Shown: positions 42,233 through 51,360, numbered from the stretch's first letter. The stretch: 64,000 nucleotides of DNA from Verrucomicrobiia bacterium (GCA_035629335.1 DASPIB010000001.1:610473-674472); one strand, 5' to 3'. Translations and numbers: made by a program. Notes: a model not told the origin generated them from the sequence alone.

Positions 42233-43918
42233 ATGACAAATGCAGATTATATTTTACATGTACTTAAATACTTAGAAGTCGGATATTTATTTGGCGTCCA
42301 GGGCGGCGCCATAGGGCCGCTGTATGATGCGCTTGAAAAAGCCGAGCGCACGGGTGGCCCTTTTAATATCACTTGTCGCCACGAGGGCGATGCGGCCTTT
42401 ATGGCGGATGGCTATGCAAAAACAAGCGGGCACCTTGGTGTGTGTGTCGGCACTTCGGGGCCAGGCGCCACGAATATGGTGACTGGCTTGGCATCGGCCA
42501 TGCTCGAAAGCACGCCACTATTAGCCATCACCGCTCAAACCCCGCTTCATAAATTTGGCAGACGGGCCATGCAAGATAGTTCAGATACCGGCATCGACAC
42601 CGTGGCTATCCTCAAAGCCTGCACCAAATACAGCACGTTGGTATCGCACGAAGATCAACTAATTCCAAAACTCATTACCGCAATAAAGGCAGCCCTCGCG
42701 CCAACACCAGGCCCAGTGCACCTAAGCATTCCCACAAATATTTTAGAGGCGCCGGCAAAAGAGATGGCCCTCCCAGCAAAAGATATTTTCACCAGTCGCT
42801 CGTCCCTGATTGACGAGCAAGCCATCGCCGAGCTCGCCAGCTTGCTCGCACATCGCAATAACATCTGTTTTGTGATTGGTGAAAACAGCGACAACACCAC
42901 CGACGAGATTATCAGCCTAAGTGAAAAACTCAATGCCACTATGGTTGCCACGCCGGGCGGCCTGCGCTGGGCACCTGTCCAGCATCCGCGATTTGCCGGC
43001 GTTTTTGGTTTTGCAGAACATAGCTCGGCAGTGCAAGCACTCGTTGAAGCCGAAGTCATTGTCAGTATCGGGGCAACATTTTCTGAATGGAACACTGGCA
43101 ACTGGGACGCAAAACTACTCAACAATAAACTAGTAACGATTGACACTACCCCAGCCTACACCGACCTCGCGAGCATGGCAAACCTGCAGCTATACGGTTC
43201 TTTACCGGCCACTCTGCGGCGGCTAAAAACGATTGTCGCTAGCAAAGAAGCTGCCGAACCTCGTTATCCATTACTTCGGTCGCCTTACACCTTACATGAT
43301 AGCCGAGTAAGCCCGCAGTTGCTGGTTGAGACCACCACCAAAGACTTGCCGCGCGAAGCAACCCTAACGGTTGATGTTGGCAATATTTGGTCGTGGGTTA
43401 CTCACTACACCCAACAAAATCTACTACCGGGCAATTTTTTGATTAACACTGGCTATGGCACTATGGGCTACGCCCCTGCAGCCATTGGTGCGGCATTCGC
43501 TAAGCGCACACCGGCACTGTGCCTGATTGGCGACGGAGCATTTTTGATGGCCGGCCAGGAGCTGTCGGTGGCGAAACAGTACGGCCTGCCGGTTATTTAC
43601 GTGGTCTTTAATGATAGTTCGTTTGGTATGGTCCGGCACCTACGGATGATCCAGGGCGTAAAACCGATGGGCGACGAGCTATCACCGGTAGATTTTACTA
43701 AAATGGCCGAAGCCATGGGCATTGAAGGCTTGCGAATTTCTTCAAACGAAGAACTGCGGGCGCTTGACTTCAAAAAACTCTACCGCCGCAAAGAACCATT
43801 ACTAATAGATGCGCTGGTCGACGTTGATGCTGTACCGCTCATTGGCGCTCGGGTCAGCGCCATTGGCGGCGCCACCACTAAGCCGGGCAAGAAAATAGCC
43901 CAGGAAAAAGGTGTGTAA
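42233..43918 (+). CDS. Thiamine diphosphate-dependent enzyme (acetolactate synthase/decarboxylase type)
   Basis: 561 residues with the three ThDP domains: N-terminal PYR domain ('VQGGAIGPLYDAL', catalytic Glu in 'CRHEGDAAFMADGYAKTSG', 'GVCVGTSGPGATNMVTGLA'), middle domain, and C-terminal PP domain with 'GDGAFLMAGQELSVAKQYGLPVIYVVFND', the GDG-(x)~25-N metal/ThDP motif. It decarboxylates or ligates a 2-oxo acid; FAD-binding residues cannot be judged. The typical acetolactate-synthase regulatory subunit is absent, so a dedicated decarboxylase is likely. Coupled by TAATG overlap to an aminotransferase, so the pair probably handles one oxo-acid/amino-acid route. TATACT near 42194 could be its -10 box and AAAGGGTAGGG its ribosome binding site. 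Confidence 0.9.
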   Translation: MTNADYILHVLKYLEVGYLFGVQGGAIGPLYDALEKAERTGGPFNITCRHEGDAAFMADGYAKTSGHLGVCVGTSGPGATNMVTGLASAMLESTPLLAITAQTPLHKFGRRAMQDSSDTGIDTVAILKACTKYSTLVSHEDQLIPKLITAIKAALAPTPGPVHLSIPTNILEAPAKEMALPAKDIFTSRSSLIDEQAIAELASLLAHRNNICFVIGENSDNTTDEIISLSEKLNATMVATPGGLRWAPVQHPRFAGVFGFAEHSSAVQALVEAEVIVSIGATFSEWNTGNWDAKLLNNKLVTIDTTPAYTDLASMANLQLYGSLPATLRRLKTIVASKEAAEPRYPLLRSPYTLHDSRVSPQLLVETTTKDLPREATLTVDVGNIWSWVTHYTQQNLLPGNFLINTGYGTMGYAPAAIGAAFAKRTPALCLIGDGAFLMAGQELSVAKQYGLPVIYVVFNDSSFGMVRHLRMIQGVKPMGDELSPVDFTKMAEAMGIEGLRISSNEELRALDFKKLYRRKEPLLIDALVDVDAVPLIGARVSAIGGATTKPGKKIAQEKGV

Positions 43919-45192
43919 TGGCGACACTAAAAGATACGAGCACCGATATGATTGATTACAATCACTATTTTTCAAAGAGAGTTTCGTCTTTAAAACCTGG
44001 GCCAATTGCACGTGCCTTGAACTTACTCAGCCATGGCCAAGATATTATTTCTTTTGCCGCCGGCTCCCCAGATAGCACCCTGCTTCCAACGGAAGTGCTG
44101 GGCGAGCTGACCAACAACATCGTGCAAAAGTACGGCAAAGAAATACTGCAGTATGGCCACATGCAGGGCTTCTTGCCACTGCGCCAAACATTCGCCAAGC
44201 AGCTCAGCGACCAGGGGGTAGCCTGCCGCGCGGAGGATATCAATCTAACGACTGGCGCTTCAGGGGCGATCAATAGTTTGTGCGTGGCTTTTTTAAATAA
44301 AGGCGACACCGTACTGGTAGAGACGCCTTCTTATACCTTAGCCATCGAAGCCTTCCGTACCTTTGATGCGACAGTCACCCCGATTGCCTGCGACGACGAA
44401 GGCATGATACCGAGCGATCTTGAAACGGCGTTAAAAAAGGGAGGCGTTAAATTTATTTACGTCTTACCAAACTTTCAGAACCCTACAGGCAGAACTATTT
44501 CGCTCGCGCGGCGAAAGTCGATTGCAGCTTTGGCACAAAAATACGACGCGCTTATTATTGAAGACGACATTTACGGCAGCCTGCGCTACAGCGGACAGCC
44601 TTTGCCGCCAATCCATTCGTTTGCGCCACACCGCACCTTGTTAATTGGGTCCGTGTCAAAAATGTTCGCCCCGGCAATGCGCATTGGGGTCATGGTGCTG
44701 CCACCGGTCGTTATGGAAAAAATTGTCTGCCTCAAGCCCAGCCTCGATCTTCAAGGATCGGTCTACACTCAGGCGCTGACCGATGAATTCTTTCGCACCG
44801 GTCAGGCTGCAAACTATCTGGCACGAGTACATAGCCACTATTCCAAAAAACTGTCACTCATGCTCGAGGCCCTGCAAACCCACATGCCCGAAGGTTTTCA
44901 CTGGAATAAGCCCGAGGGCGGCATGTTTATTTGGGTTAACGGCCCAGATGGGCTTGACGCTGAGCGGCTACTCGAAAAAGCTATCGCCGCCGGCGTGGCC
45001 TTCATTCCGGGCGCGACTTTCTTTATTGAACCCGAGAATCATCGGCACCATTTTCGATTAAATTTTGCCACGCCATCAGCAGAACAGATCACGCGTGGCG
45101 TCGCGATTCTGGCAGAAGTGTGCAGGCAATCACTCGGTCAAATTAAAGAGCCGAGTTTACCAAATCCACTACACACCATCACTACAATTTAG
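43918..45192 (+). CDS. PLP-dependent aminotransferase, class I/II (MocR/KAT-type fold)
   Basis: 424 residues, PLP lysine in 'LIGSVSKMFAPAMRIG', 'GASGAINSLC' cofactor loop, 'PNFQNPTGRTIS' and 'IIEDDIYGSLRY' (Asp pairing with the pyridine nitrogen), and 'PEGGMFIWVNGPDGL' near the end with Arg in 'HHFRLNFATPS'. Relatives include 2-aminoadipate and kynurenine aminotransferases and MocR effector domains; no HTH is fused here. Coupled to the ThDP gene. Could produce an amino acid or amine for the A-PCP-reductases, which is speculation. Confidence 0.9.
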   Translation: MATLKDTSTDMIDYNHYFSKRVSSLKPGPIARALNLLSHGQDIISFAAGSPDSTLLPTEVLGELTNNIVQKYGKEILQYGHMQGFLPLRQTFAKQLSDQGVACRAEDINLTTGASGAINSLCVAFLNKGDTVLVETPSYTLAIEAFRTFDATVTPIACDDEGMIPSDLETALKKGGVKFIYVLPNFQNPTGRTISLARRKSIAALAQKYDALIIEDDIYGSLRYSGQPLPPIHSFAPHRTLLIGSVSKMFAPAMRIGVMVLPPVVMEKIVCLKPSLDLQGSVYTQALTDEFFRTGQAANYLARVHSHYSKKLSLMLEALQTHMPEGFHWNKPEGGMFIWVNGPDGLDAERLLEKAIAAGVAFIPGATFFIEPENHRHHFRLNFATPSAEQITRGVAILAEVCRQSLGQIKEPSLPNPLHTITTI

Positions 45193-45323
45193 CTTCATGA
45201 TCTAGTAATGAGCATGGTTAGATGCTACTTTCAGCCTAAAACAACAAGATACATAAAGTTTAAAAACCATCCTTTTTCCTTTATACTAATTACCGTCCTA
45301 CTTACTGCTTCTAGGAGACTCCC

Positions 45324-45860
45324 GTGCGTGTTGAATTGCATCGTGCCGAAATTGGCCATCGCACATCGATGACCGGTTCATTCATGGCTCTACTTGGAAA
45401 GAAGGGCCGCCCAGAAGATCCGGACACTTTTGAAGAAGTGGTTGAACTGCTTAGCCGGCTAACCGTTAAGGCAATAGCCCCTTGGGAATGGGTGTATCTA
45501 ATTGATGCAGATGGCGTAAGGGCAGTATTGCGAAACGGTGCTAAAGGCATCAGGTTGAGTGCGCTGCGAAGCGGCGAAAGCTCACTGCACATTAAAGGGC
45601 AAACGAGCCAGCCTGGCAGGGTTGATACTGTCCAATTTAATGCATCGCCCAACTCTCTTGAACGCCAGCGCGTAACTAGCTACCTGAAAGAGAATCCGCA
45701 GACAAGCTTCTTGGCGAAGCTGTTGAATTGGCGAAACCAACCAATCATCGCCAAGACCTGGGTGCGTGCTGAGGGGCCCGCTGGGTTTCGCGTCTTGAGC
45801 CGTGGCACAACCACGGCCTCGACGTACACTTGTCAGCATCCGCACATTGTAGAGGGATAA
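45324..45860 (+). CDS. Hypothetical protein, GC-rich
   Basis: 178 residues from GTG 45324, following AGGAGACTCCC. Soluble, basic towards the C-terminus (TSFLAKLLNWRNQPIIAKTWVRAEG), not recognised. A TATACT at about 45283 gives a leader of about 35 nt. A clear terminator follows at 45868-45900. Codon use leans to G/C endings like the other orphan genes at 4997 and 51361. Confidence 0.6.
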   Translation: MRVELHRAEIGHRTSMTGSFMALLGKKGRPEDPDTFEEVVELLSRLTVKAIAPWEWVYLIDADGVRAVLRNGAKGIRLSALRSGESSLHIKGQTSQPGRVDTVQFNASPNSLERQRVTSYLKENPQTSFLAKLLNWRNQPIIAKTWVRAEGPAGFRVLSRGTTTASTYTCQHPHIVEG

Positions 45861-45867
45861 GCTTGAC

Positions 45868-45900
45868 GACTGGTGGGCCTTATAGCTCGCCAGTCTTTTA
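45868..45900 (+). terminator. Rho-independent terminator
   Basis: GACTGGTG pairs with CGCCAGTC (one G-T pair) and is followed by TTTTATTT. Seven nucleotides after the stop of the gene at 45324. Confidence 0.8.
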
Positions 45901-45962
45901 TTTGTATTTAGAATTAGTTCAGTAGTTTTAACGCTATCGAAACAATTATATGATGCTTTAAG

Positions 45963-46003
45963 ACAGGCCGAGACGATAGGGAAGCCTATGCGTCTCAGCC
46001 TGT
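45963..46003. other. Long hairpin, first of a tandem pair
   Basis: ACAGGC-C-GAGACG and CGTCTC-A-GCCTGT form a 13-position stem with one mismatch; the loop region ATAGG-GAAG-CCTAT (with one extra G) closes into a further 5 bp. It starts about 15 nt after a -10-like TATGAT. Confidence 0.6.
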
Positions 46004-46040
46004 ATTCTAGGTGACCCTAGTGAGTTCCGCCACCTAGAAT
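46004..46040. other. Second hairpin of the tandem pair
   Basis: ATTCTAGGTG (46004-46013) pairs perfectly with CACCTAGAAT (46031-46040) over a 17-nt loop, directly abutting hairpin 1. Followed by TTTGGCGC. Possible small RNA or bidirectional terminator between convergent genes. Confidence 0.55.
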
Positions 46041-46059
46041 TTGGCGCTCTTCACCCGTA

Positions 46060-46497
46060 TCACAGATGCTTAAGGATATTCCTGGAGTCAATTTGAACGG
46101 TGAACTTTTCGATCTTGCCATCAGCAAATGTCACCGTATCGGTCTGAGGAATTACAATTTTCGCTCCATTGGGTTCAAACGTAGTTCTACCGTCACGACT
46201 CTTGAGGTTCCTGGTGAAGGTTACCGTCATCTGATAGATTGCCTGCAAAACATTACCATCCTGCAGGATGGTAGGCACAGTTACATTCTGAGCAAAGTCC
46301 GGAAACGCCTCGTGCAAACGCTTAACTTCAACAATAAACTGTTGAAAGTTAAATCGTTGCATGGGCAGGCTGGATTGGTCGGGCTTAATCTCCGCAAGGA
46401 ATCGCGGACTCACCTGCCTCTTCGCCTGCGGTTCATTTAGAGGCGCCACCAAGGCGGCAATGAAAGCCATGTATACTGCTCGCTGCGACTCGCTCAT
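46060..46497 (-). CDS. SnoaL-like (NTF2 fold) protein
   Basis: About 145 residues from ATG 46497, which follows CGGAGCGTTC; an upstream ATG at 46569 lacks a site. 'LHEAFPDFAQNVTVPTILQDGNVLQAIYQMTVTFT' fits the cone-shaped SnoaL/ester-cyclase pattern (F-P-D-h, then a 'G-x-V' and 'T-x-T-x' strands), followed by a 'VTFADGKIEKFTVQID' strand. Family members act on small hydrophobic molecules or are just ligand-binding. The active-site Asp/His cannot be assigned safely. Confidence 0.55.
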   Translation of the reverse strand: MSESQRAVYMAFIAALVAPLNEPQAKRQVSPRFLAEIKPDQSSLPMQRFNFQQFIVEVKRLHEAFPDFAQNVTVPTILQDGNVLQAIYQMTVTFTRNLKSRDGRTTFEPNGAKIVIPQTDTVTFADGKIEKFTVQIDSRNILKHL

Positions 46498-46699
46498 GAA
46501 CGCTCCGTAGTAGCTAAGGTCTAAGAGCGCCGATTGCGCCCAATCAAATATTTTAAAACATCCCAACATTTATTTCAAGATGCACGGTATCGCAGCAGCC
46601 AAACGCCCATCAACCGTAAAATAGCGTCGTTTTTTTACAAAACTAACAAGCACCACAATGGTTAAATAGAACAGTAATAACCTAAACAAAGGAAAAGTT

Positions 46700-47071
46700 A
46701 TGGAAATGAAATTAGAACTCGTGCCGGTGCCCGTATCAGATGTCGATACGGCAATTGACTTCTACGTGAATAAAGTTGGCTTTAACCTTGATCACGACCA
46801 CCAGGTAAAAGACGGCTTGCGCTTTGTGCAGCTCACCCCTCCGGGCTCGGCTTGTTCGATTGTTATCGGCGATGGCGTTACCGAAATGAAGCCAGGCAGC
46901 CAGCAGGGCCTGCAAATGGTTGTAAAAAGTGCCGCCGATTGCCAAAAGCAGCTGCGCGACCGAGGCGTAGAGGCCAGCGATTTACAAGAATTTCCATGGG
47001 GTACTTTTACTTTCTTTTCAGACCCAGATGGCAATAGCTGGGCGCTACAAGAGATGCCTCAGTATTCTTAA
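46700..47071 (+). CDS. VOC/glyoxalase superfamily protein
   Basis: 123 residues: 'LELVPVPVSDVDTAIDFYVNKVGFNLDHDHQVKDGLRFVQLTPPGSACSIVIG' and 'GTFTFFSDPDGNSWALQEMP' are the two beta-alpha-beta-beta-beta units of vicinal oxygen chelate proteins. Such proteins sequester drugs or act as dioxygenases/isomerases. AAAGGAAAAGTT precedes the ATG. A very strong terminator follows. Confidence 0.88.
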   Translation: MEMKLELVPVPVSDVDTAIDFYVNKVGFNLDHDHQVKDGLRFVQLTPPGSACSIVIGDGVTEMKPGSQQGLQMVVKSAADCQKQLRDRGVEASDLQEFPWGTFTFFSDPDGNSWALQEMPQYS

Positions 47072-47082
47072 TTAAAAGCACC

Positions 47083-47118
47083 AAAAAGAAGAGCCTGCTA
47101 AAGTTGGCTCTTCTTTTT
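47083..47118. terminator. Bidirectional rho-independent terminator
   Basis: AAAAAGAAGAGCC (47083-47095) pairs perfectly with GGCTCTTCTTTTT (47106-47118) over a 10-nt loop, 13 bp. It serves the VOC gene and the convergent WhiB-like gene (stop at 47123). Confidence 0.9.
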
Positions 47119-47122
47119 ATAG

Positions 47123-49774
47123 TTATGAAATCGACTTTGGCAAAATATGCTGTTGCACGTAGGCTTCGAGCTGTTGCTCGTTCTGGACCTTAAAGTAGCG
47201 AAAAACCGTCTCACGCTCTAGCTCTTCAGAAGCCAGCCAGTCAAGTTCAAAGACAATGCTTACGGCTGCTTTCTCAAAGTCGTCCAAGTTTTCTAACAAA
47301 CTGGCAATTTTCTCCCGCAAATAGTCACTTGCTGCTTCTCGGTGAGGCGAAGTTGGAGAGCTGATCGTCTCGTGCTTCGAGCGCTCACCAGGCGATGTTT
47401 GATCGAGTTGCACCACTTTATTAGAGCTCAAAAATCGCCTGAGCACCAAAAGCCGTTGTGTCATTTTTCCAATATTAGGATGGAAAGCCTCTTCAATCAT
47501 TTTTGTATCGATATAATCGTCAAACTCGTATTTTCGGTACAGCCTTACCACTCGTCGTACGGCATCAAGTGGTTCGGTTGAATGAGTAAAAACAATTTTC
47601 TGCAATAACTCATTGCTAAGCAGAGTGGCGTCTCCGTACTGCTTAACATATGCCAAGCGTTTTTCATACTGCTCTAACCAGTCCATATCTTTCACCGCCG
47701 CTTGCGCTCTTTCGTCAATTATAAATTCGTTTATGTCCGGGTGGGGATATTGAGCAAAATAGTTATGTATGAGCTGTCTCCTTTTGCAAAACCGCTCTAC
47801 TGCCTCTATTTCTTTGCCGAAGCCCGCTTTATCGATTATGCTTCGCAATCGCTGAGGAGATATGTCCTGTTGATACTGTGTAATTAGTTGCGTACGCATG
47901 CGAATTCTTTGTTGTAGTAACTGTTCTAGTTTCTCTTTATTTGTCCCGTGTTTAACACAGACACTCCGAATTTTATGTTCGCTCAGTTTACTGCCGTAAA
48001 TTTTTACAAACTCCTCGGCCATACTAACAACTTTATTTATCCCTTCAGCATCTAGTCCGCGTTTTGCGAGCGCTTTGCGCGCACTCGGCGAGAATTGAGA
48101 AAGACTATCTGCCTTTTGCACGGTTTCATTCGTACGTTCCAATTTTCTTATATACCCAATAGAATTGAACGGGCTCCCTAAAAAAGCCTGCCTGACATCA
48201 TCACGAGTAATAAATGGGTTCTGCTCTACATAGCTTCGAATAGAATGATACGTTTCCGGGCTGTAATAAAGTGCAATTTTTGCGGCATGTCTTTCAGCCA
48301 TATCGCCCTGCATATGAATGTCGCGGCAACTCTCTATGAACAGATCAGCGATTTGAGAAGCAACTTCAGCCTCTAATAATACCCCTCGACGTTCGAGTAG
48401 GGTTGCCGCCGATAGGTATAGTGTATTTGCATAATTAGTAATATCCTCTCTAAACGCGGTAGCAATATATTCGACAAAGGCTTGTTTACCTGGGTGTGCT
48501 TTCAGCATCTTTTTTGCACCCTGAATCGATTGCGTGAATAGCTCTCGTCTTAATACCCTCAAAAGAAGTTGGGGGTCTGTGCGAATATCAAGAGTAGCAC
48601 TATCATCTTTTTTAATAGCTGGATCTAAGTGGGGGATTAAGGTAGTAAATACTTTCTTGCGAAGATCTTGCTCGTGCAATGCCTTTTTTAGATGGTCCCG
48701 TTCATCTGCTTCAAAGTACTGTAACAAGTCAAATTCATTAATAATTGCCGCTTTCTCGGCTTCGGTATACATTGAAAAGCGACTACTAAAACCTATTTTC
48801 TTGCTTCCGGACTTTACTTGAATGATCCTTGCATATATTAGCTCTTCCATTTTAGCTATGGCTATCTTATTGTCAAAGAGCATTATCAGCTGATCCATGC
48901 TTCTCAATCCAGCCTGCTGAGCAAACAATGCGCTCCTTATCTGTTTGTTTTTCTCATGATCCTGCGTTTGGATCTTTACAACACGTCGCCATGGTGCAGC
49001 AAGGGAGTCTTTCGCCGCTTTTATTAAAGCTTTTTGATTTACATGCCATTTTTCACCCATTGATTGGTAGTCGTCGTAAAATGCAGCGCTATGAAAGGCT
49101 ACCCACAAAGCAGGGTCGGGATACCCTTTGGCGGCAACTTCAGCAGCCTCCTTAGCAAAAGCATGAACAAATGGAATAAATTGTTGCGCTTCAAAGCCTT
49201 GGAATCTTTTCGCTAACGGCTCCAACTGGCCATCATCGGTACGATTTACTGCCATAAACAGTACGTGGCGTCCAATTTCTTTCGCCAGCTCGGTTCGATT
49301 TTTTGAATCATTTTCAAGAAGATTTGGGTCAGCGCTAAGCATCGTCTCCATAGCCCACTCTGTAATATCTAAAGTGGGATGTTGCAGACGCATGAAAGCC
49401 GAGCGACTCCGGGTTTGCTCGCCGGCCCGAAACGATTGTTGCACGCTGCGAAGCAATCGCACAGGATCGTCAGGACGACGCGATCGATTAAAACGCAGCG
49501 TTATTTCGCCAAAGGTTTCAATGGCAGAAAGATCGACCTGCTGCGCTTCGGACTTCACAATTTCTCCTCCCACCATCGGGTCCACCTCGCCACGCTTCCA
49601 TAAAATCGCCCCTATCGCTTCCCGCTGCGATTCGCAGTAGGGGAGCTGCAAACATGAGGCGCAGGCGCGGCGGGCGAGTTCGGCGGTGGTGGAGCTCTTA
49701 AAAAGCGGTGCGTCTTTTTCAACGCAGTTACCGGTAGGGATGAAGTCGCGCGTTTCTGGGTGCATATCAGTCAT
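47123..49774 (-). CDS. Large helical protein with N-terminal WhiB-like four-cysteine module
   Basis: 883 residues from ATG 49774, or 880 from ATG 49765; both overlap or abut the stop of the sigma-like gene (ATGACTGATATG), which indicates translational coupling. The frame extends to 49822 inside the upstream gene without support. In M17 numbering, Cys17-x20-Cys38-x2-Cys41-x5-Cys47 and a following 'DPMVGGEI' match the WhiB pattern C-x14-22-C-x2-C-x5-C and G-[VI]-W-G-G, except that Trp is replaced. WhiB proteins carry an Fe-S cluster and bind sigma region 4. The remaining 800 residues are helical and charged with no enzyme motif found. It may be a cluster-sensing partner of the sigma-like protein. 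WhiB identity is by pattern only. Confidence 0.7.
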   Translation of the reverse strand: MTDMHPETRDFIPTGNCVEKDAPLFKSSTTAELARRACASCLQLPYCESQREAIGAILWKRGEVDPMVGGEIVKSEAQQVDLSAIETFGEITLRFNRSRRPDDPVRLLRSVQQSFRAGEQTRSRSAFMRLQHPTLDITEWAMETMLSADPNLLENDSKNRTELAKEIGRHVLFMAVNRTDDGQLEPLAKRFQGFEAQQFIPFVHAFAKEAAEVAAKGYPDPALWVAFHSAAFYDDYQSMGEKWHVNQKALIKAAKDSLAAPWRRVVKIQTQDHEKNKQIRSALFAQQAGLRSMDQLIMLFDNKIAIAKMEELIYARIIQVKSGSKKIGFSSRFSMYTEAEKAAIINEFDLLQYFEADERDHLKKALHEQDLRKKVFTTLIPHLDPAIKKDDSATLDIRTDPQLLLRVLRRELFTQSIQGAKKMLKAHPGKQAFVEYIATAFREDITNYANTLYLSAATLLERRGVLLEAEVASQIADLFIESCRDIHMQGDMAERHAAKIALYYSPETYHSIRSYVEQNPFITRDDVRQAFLGSPFNSIGYIRKLERTNETVQKADSLSQFSPSARKALAKRGLDAEGINKVVSMAEEFVKIYGSKLSEHKIRSVCVKHGTNKEKLEQLLQQRIRMRTQLITQYQQDISPQRLRSIIDKAGFGKEIEAVERFCKRRQLIHNYFAQYPHPDINEFIIDERAQAAVKDMDWLEQYEKRLAYVKQYGDATLLSNELLQKIVFTHSTEPLDAVRRVVRLYRKYEFDDYIDTKMIEEAFHPNIGKMTQRLLVLRRFLSSNKVVQLDQTSPGERSKHETISSPTSPHREAASDYLREKIASLLENLDDFEKAAVSIVFELDWLASEELERETVFRYFKVQNEQQLEAYVQQHILPKSIS

Positions 49775-51188
49775 CCAACGCGTCAATACCAGCTTGCTGT
49801 AAGAGTGCCCGAGCTTTTTCAAGGGCGCTGTTCATTACTGCATAGACCGCACCAACCGACGCGCCCGTTAGCTCAGCGATTTTTAAAATTGACACCGATC
49901 GATAACCATTTGGCATATCGGCTTCTGAAAATGGGTATTCATATGTACTGTGAGCATTAAAAGTTGCGCCCGCTAAGGCCGGGGCGTATGACCCGAAATG
50001 AAGACTCAAGACAACTTTTTCCCGGTCGTTCAGAGCATCGCTCGCCATAACCTCTTCCACTCGCGAGCGTAGTTCGAGCAACTCAAGCTCTTGATCGATA
50101 GTTTTTTCTAATAAGGCTGCGTCCCGCTTGGTACTTAATTGTTTGTCGGCCTTTTCTACTTCCTGCGCCGGAATGCCGAGCATATCCGCTAGTTCATAGC
50201 TTTTCGGCTCTTCGCCGCAGCGCTGAATATATACCTCACGCGCCACGGAAATTCGTTCCTTTAATTTATGCATCCGGACAGAAGCAGGCAGCATAGCATT
50301 CGAAACTTCATAAAAGGCGCCGCTGGTGAATTCTCCTTGTTGAGCTGTATACTCGCCAATGAAGCGTAGCAGCGCTATCGAGCCCTGCTGCACTAACCGG
50401 TCGCGCGGATTGAGTTGGTGGCCGTAGCGCCTTGCTAAGCTATCTATCAAGTAAAAGTGCTGGAAGTACAGGCTTTGCTGCGCAATCACGGCATTGATAA
50501 TCTCACTTTCTAGCGCTTCGGGTGACGCATCGCTAAAAGCAATGGCCTGCAGGGCGCTTTCAATCGCTTCAGCGTATTGTTGGCAGTCTTTTGGATCAGG
50601 TGTTATCCAGTCGGATCGCGTTTGGGCGGTATGGTGCTCTCTGTACAGCTGCAAGATAGCTCGTCGAGCCTGCCTATGCTCGGCGTATTCTTGCACAAGC
50701 TGCGATAATATATAGAGCCGCTGCCGTGGTGAGAGCTGGCTGTCAGCTTCGTTTTGGAGGGTGTGTTCAGCGCGAATCCGCTGGCGTAAAATAGTCACGA
50801 CATCGGCGCTGGCTTGGTTTCGTTGGTCTATAAGCTCTAGCCCTGGAAACAGTTGGTAAGTTGCCTCCGGAGCCATACCATCCACAATGACAAGCGGCTG
50901 ATTCTTCACTTCAAACAGTTTAGCGGCTAGTCTTCCAAGTTGCCGAGTAAAGTCGGGGAGTGGTTCTGTGGCTTGGCTGAATTCGTGAAGTTCGGCATGG
51001 GTATATGGTTGGTGGCGATGCTGTAAGAGAGCCTCAAAAGCGCCCGTCTCAGTGCGTATATCGATTGTTGTTCCGGCAATGGTAATGCGACCAGAAGCTT
51101 CAATAAAAGCGCTTGTGGTGCGTTCGGTAGTATCTGCTAGCGGCACGGTGTCACGCTGAAAATTTGTCGAAGCTTCAAATTTTTCCAT
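49767..51188 (-). CDS. Diverged sigma-70-like factor with extra N-terminal domain
   Basis: About 473 residues from ATG 51188. The C-terminal half has sigma regions: region 2-like 'SLARRYGHQLNPRDRLVQQGSIALLRFIGEYTAQQGEFTSGAFYEVSNAM', region 3 'VYIQRCGEEPKSYELADMLGIPAQEVEKADK', and region 4 'LNDREKVVLSLHFG...ILKIAELTGASVGAVYAVMNSALEKARALL' with about 35 residues inserted between its helices. The N-terminus (about 25-80) looks like a winged helix. It would direct RNA polymerase to special promoters. A minus-strand TTGCAA-N17-TATAGA promoter lies about 40 nt upstream of the start. It is the first gene of an operon with the WhiB-like protein. Confidence 0.75.
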   Translation of the reverse strand: MEKFEASTNFQRDTVPLADTTERTTSAFIEASGRITIAGTTIDIRTETGAFEALLQHRHQPYTHAELHEFSQATEPLPDFTRQLGRLAAKLFEVKNQPLVIVDGMAPEATYQLFPGLELIDQRNQASADVVTILRQRIRAEHTLQNEADSQLSPRQRLYILSQLVQEYAEHRQARRAILQLYREHHTAQTRSDWITPDPKDCQQYAEAIESALQAIAFSDASPEALESEIINAVIAQQSLYFQHFYLIDSLARRYGHQLNPRDRLVQQGSIALLRFIGEYTAQQGEFTSGAFYEVSNAMLPASVRMHKLKERISVAREVYIQRCGEEPKSYELADMLGIPAQEVEKADKQLSTKRDAALLEKTIDQELELLELRSRVEEVMASDALNDREKVVLSLHFGSYAPALAGATFNAHSTYEYPFSEADMPNGYRSVSILKIAELTGASVGAVYAVMNSALEKARALLQQAGIDALDD

Positions 51189-51267
51189 AGTTACAAAGAG
51201 TCCCTTATTACAAACCTCTTTATCTATAGTAAAAATACGCTGGTTTTGCAAGGATAAGCGACTTGAC

Positions 51268-51296
51268 TTGACTTTTATAACATTTCATTGTATTAT
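51268..51296 (+). promoter_or_regulatory. Consensus promoter TTGACT-N17-TATTAT
   Basis: TTGACT (51268-51273), 17-nt spacer, TATTAT (51291-51296). Gives a leader of about 58 nt before GTG 51361. Divergent from the sigma-like gene. Confidence 0.75.
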
Positions 51297-51360
51297 CGAT
51301 TTATTGGCCGCGAGATACCCTCGGGTCACCCACCACCCCTTCTTTTTTGGGAAGGTCAGT

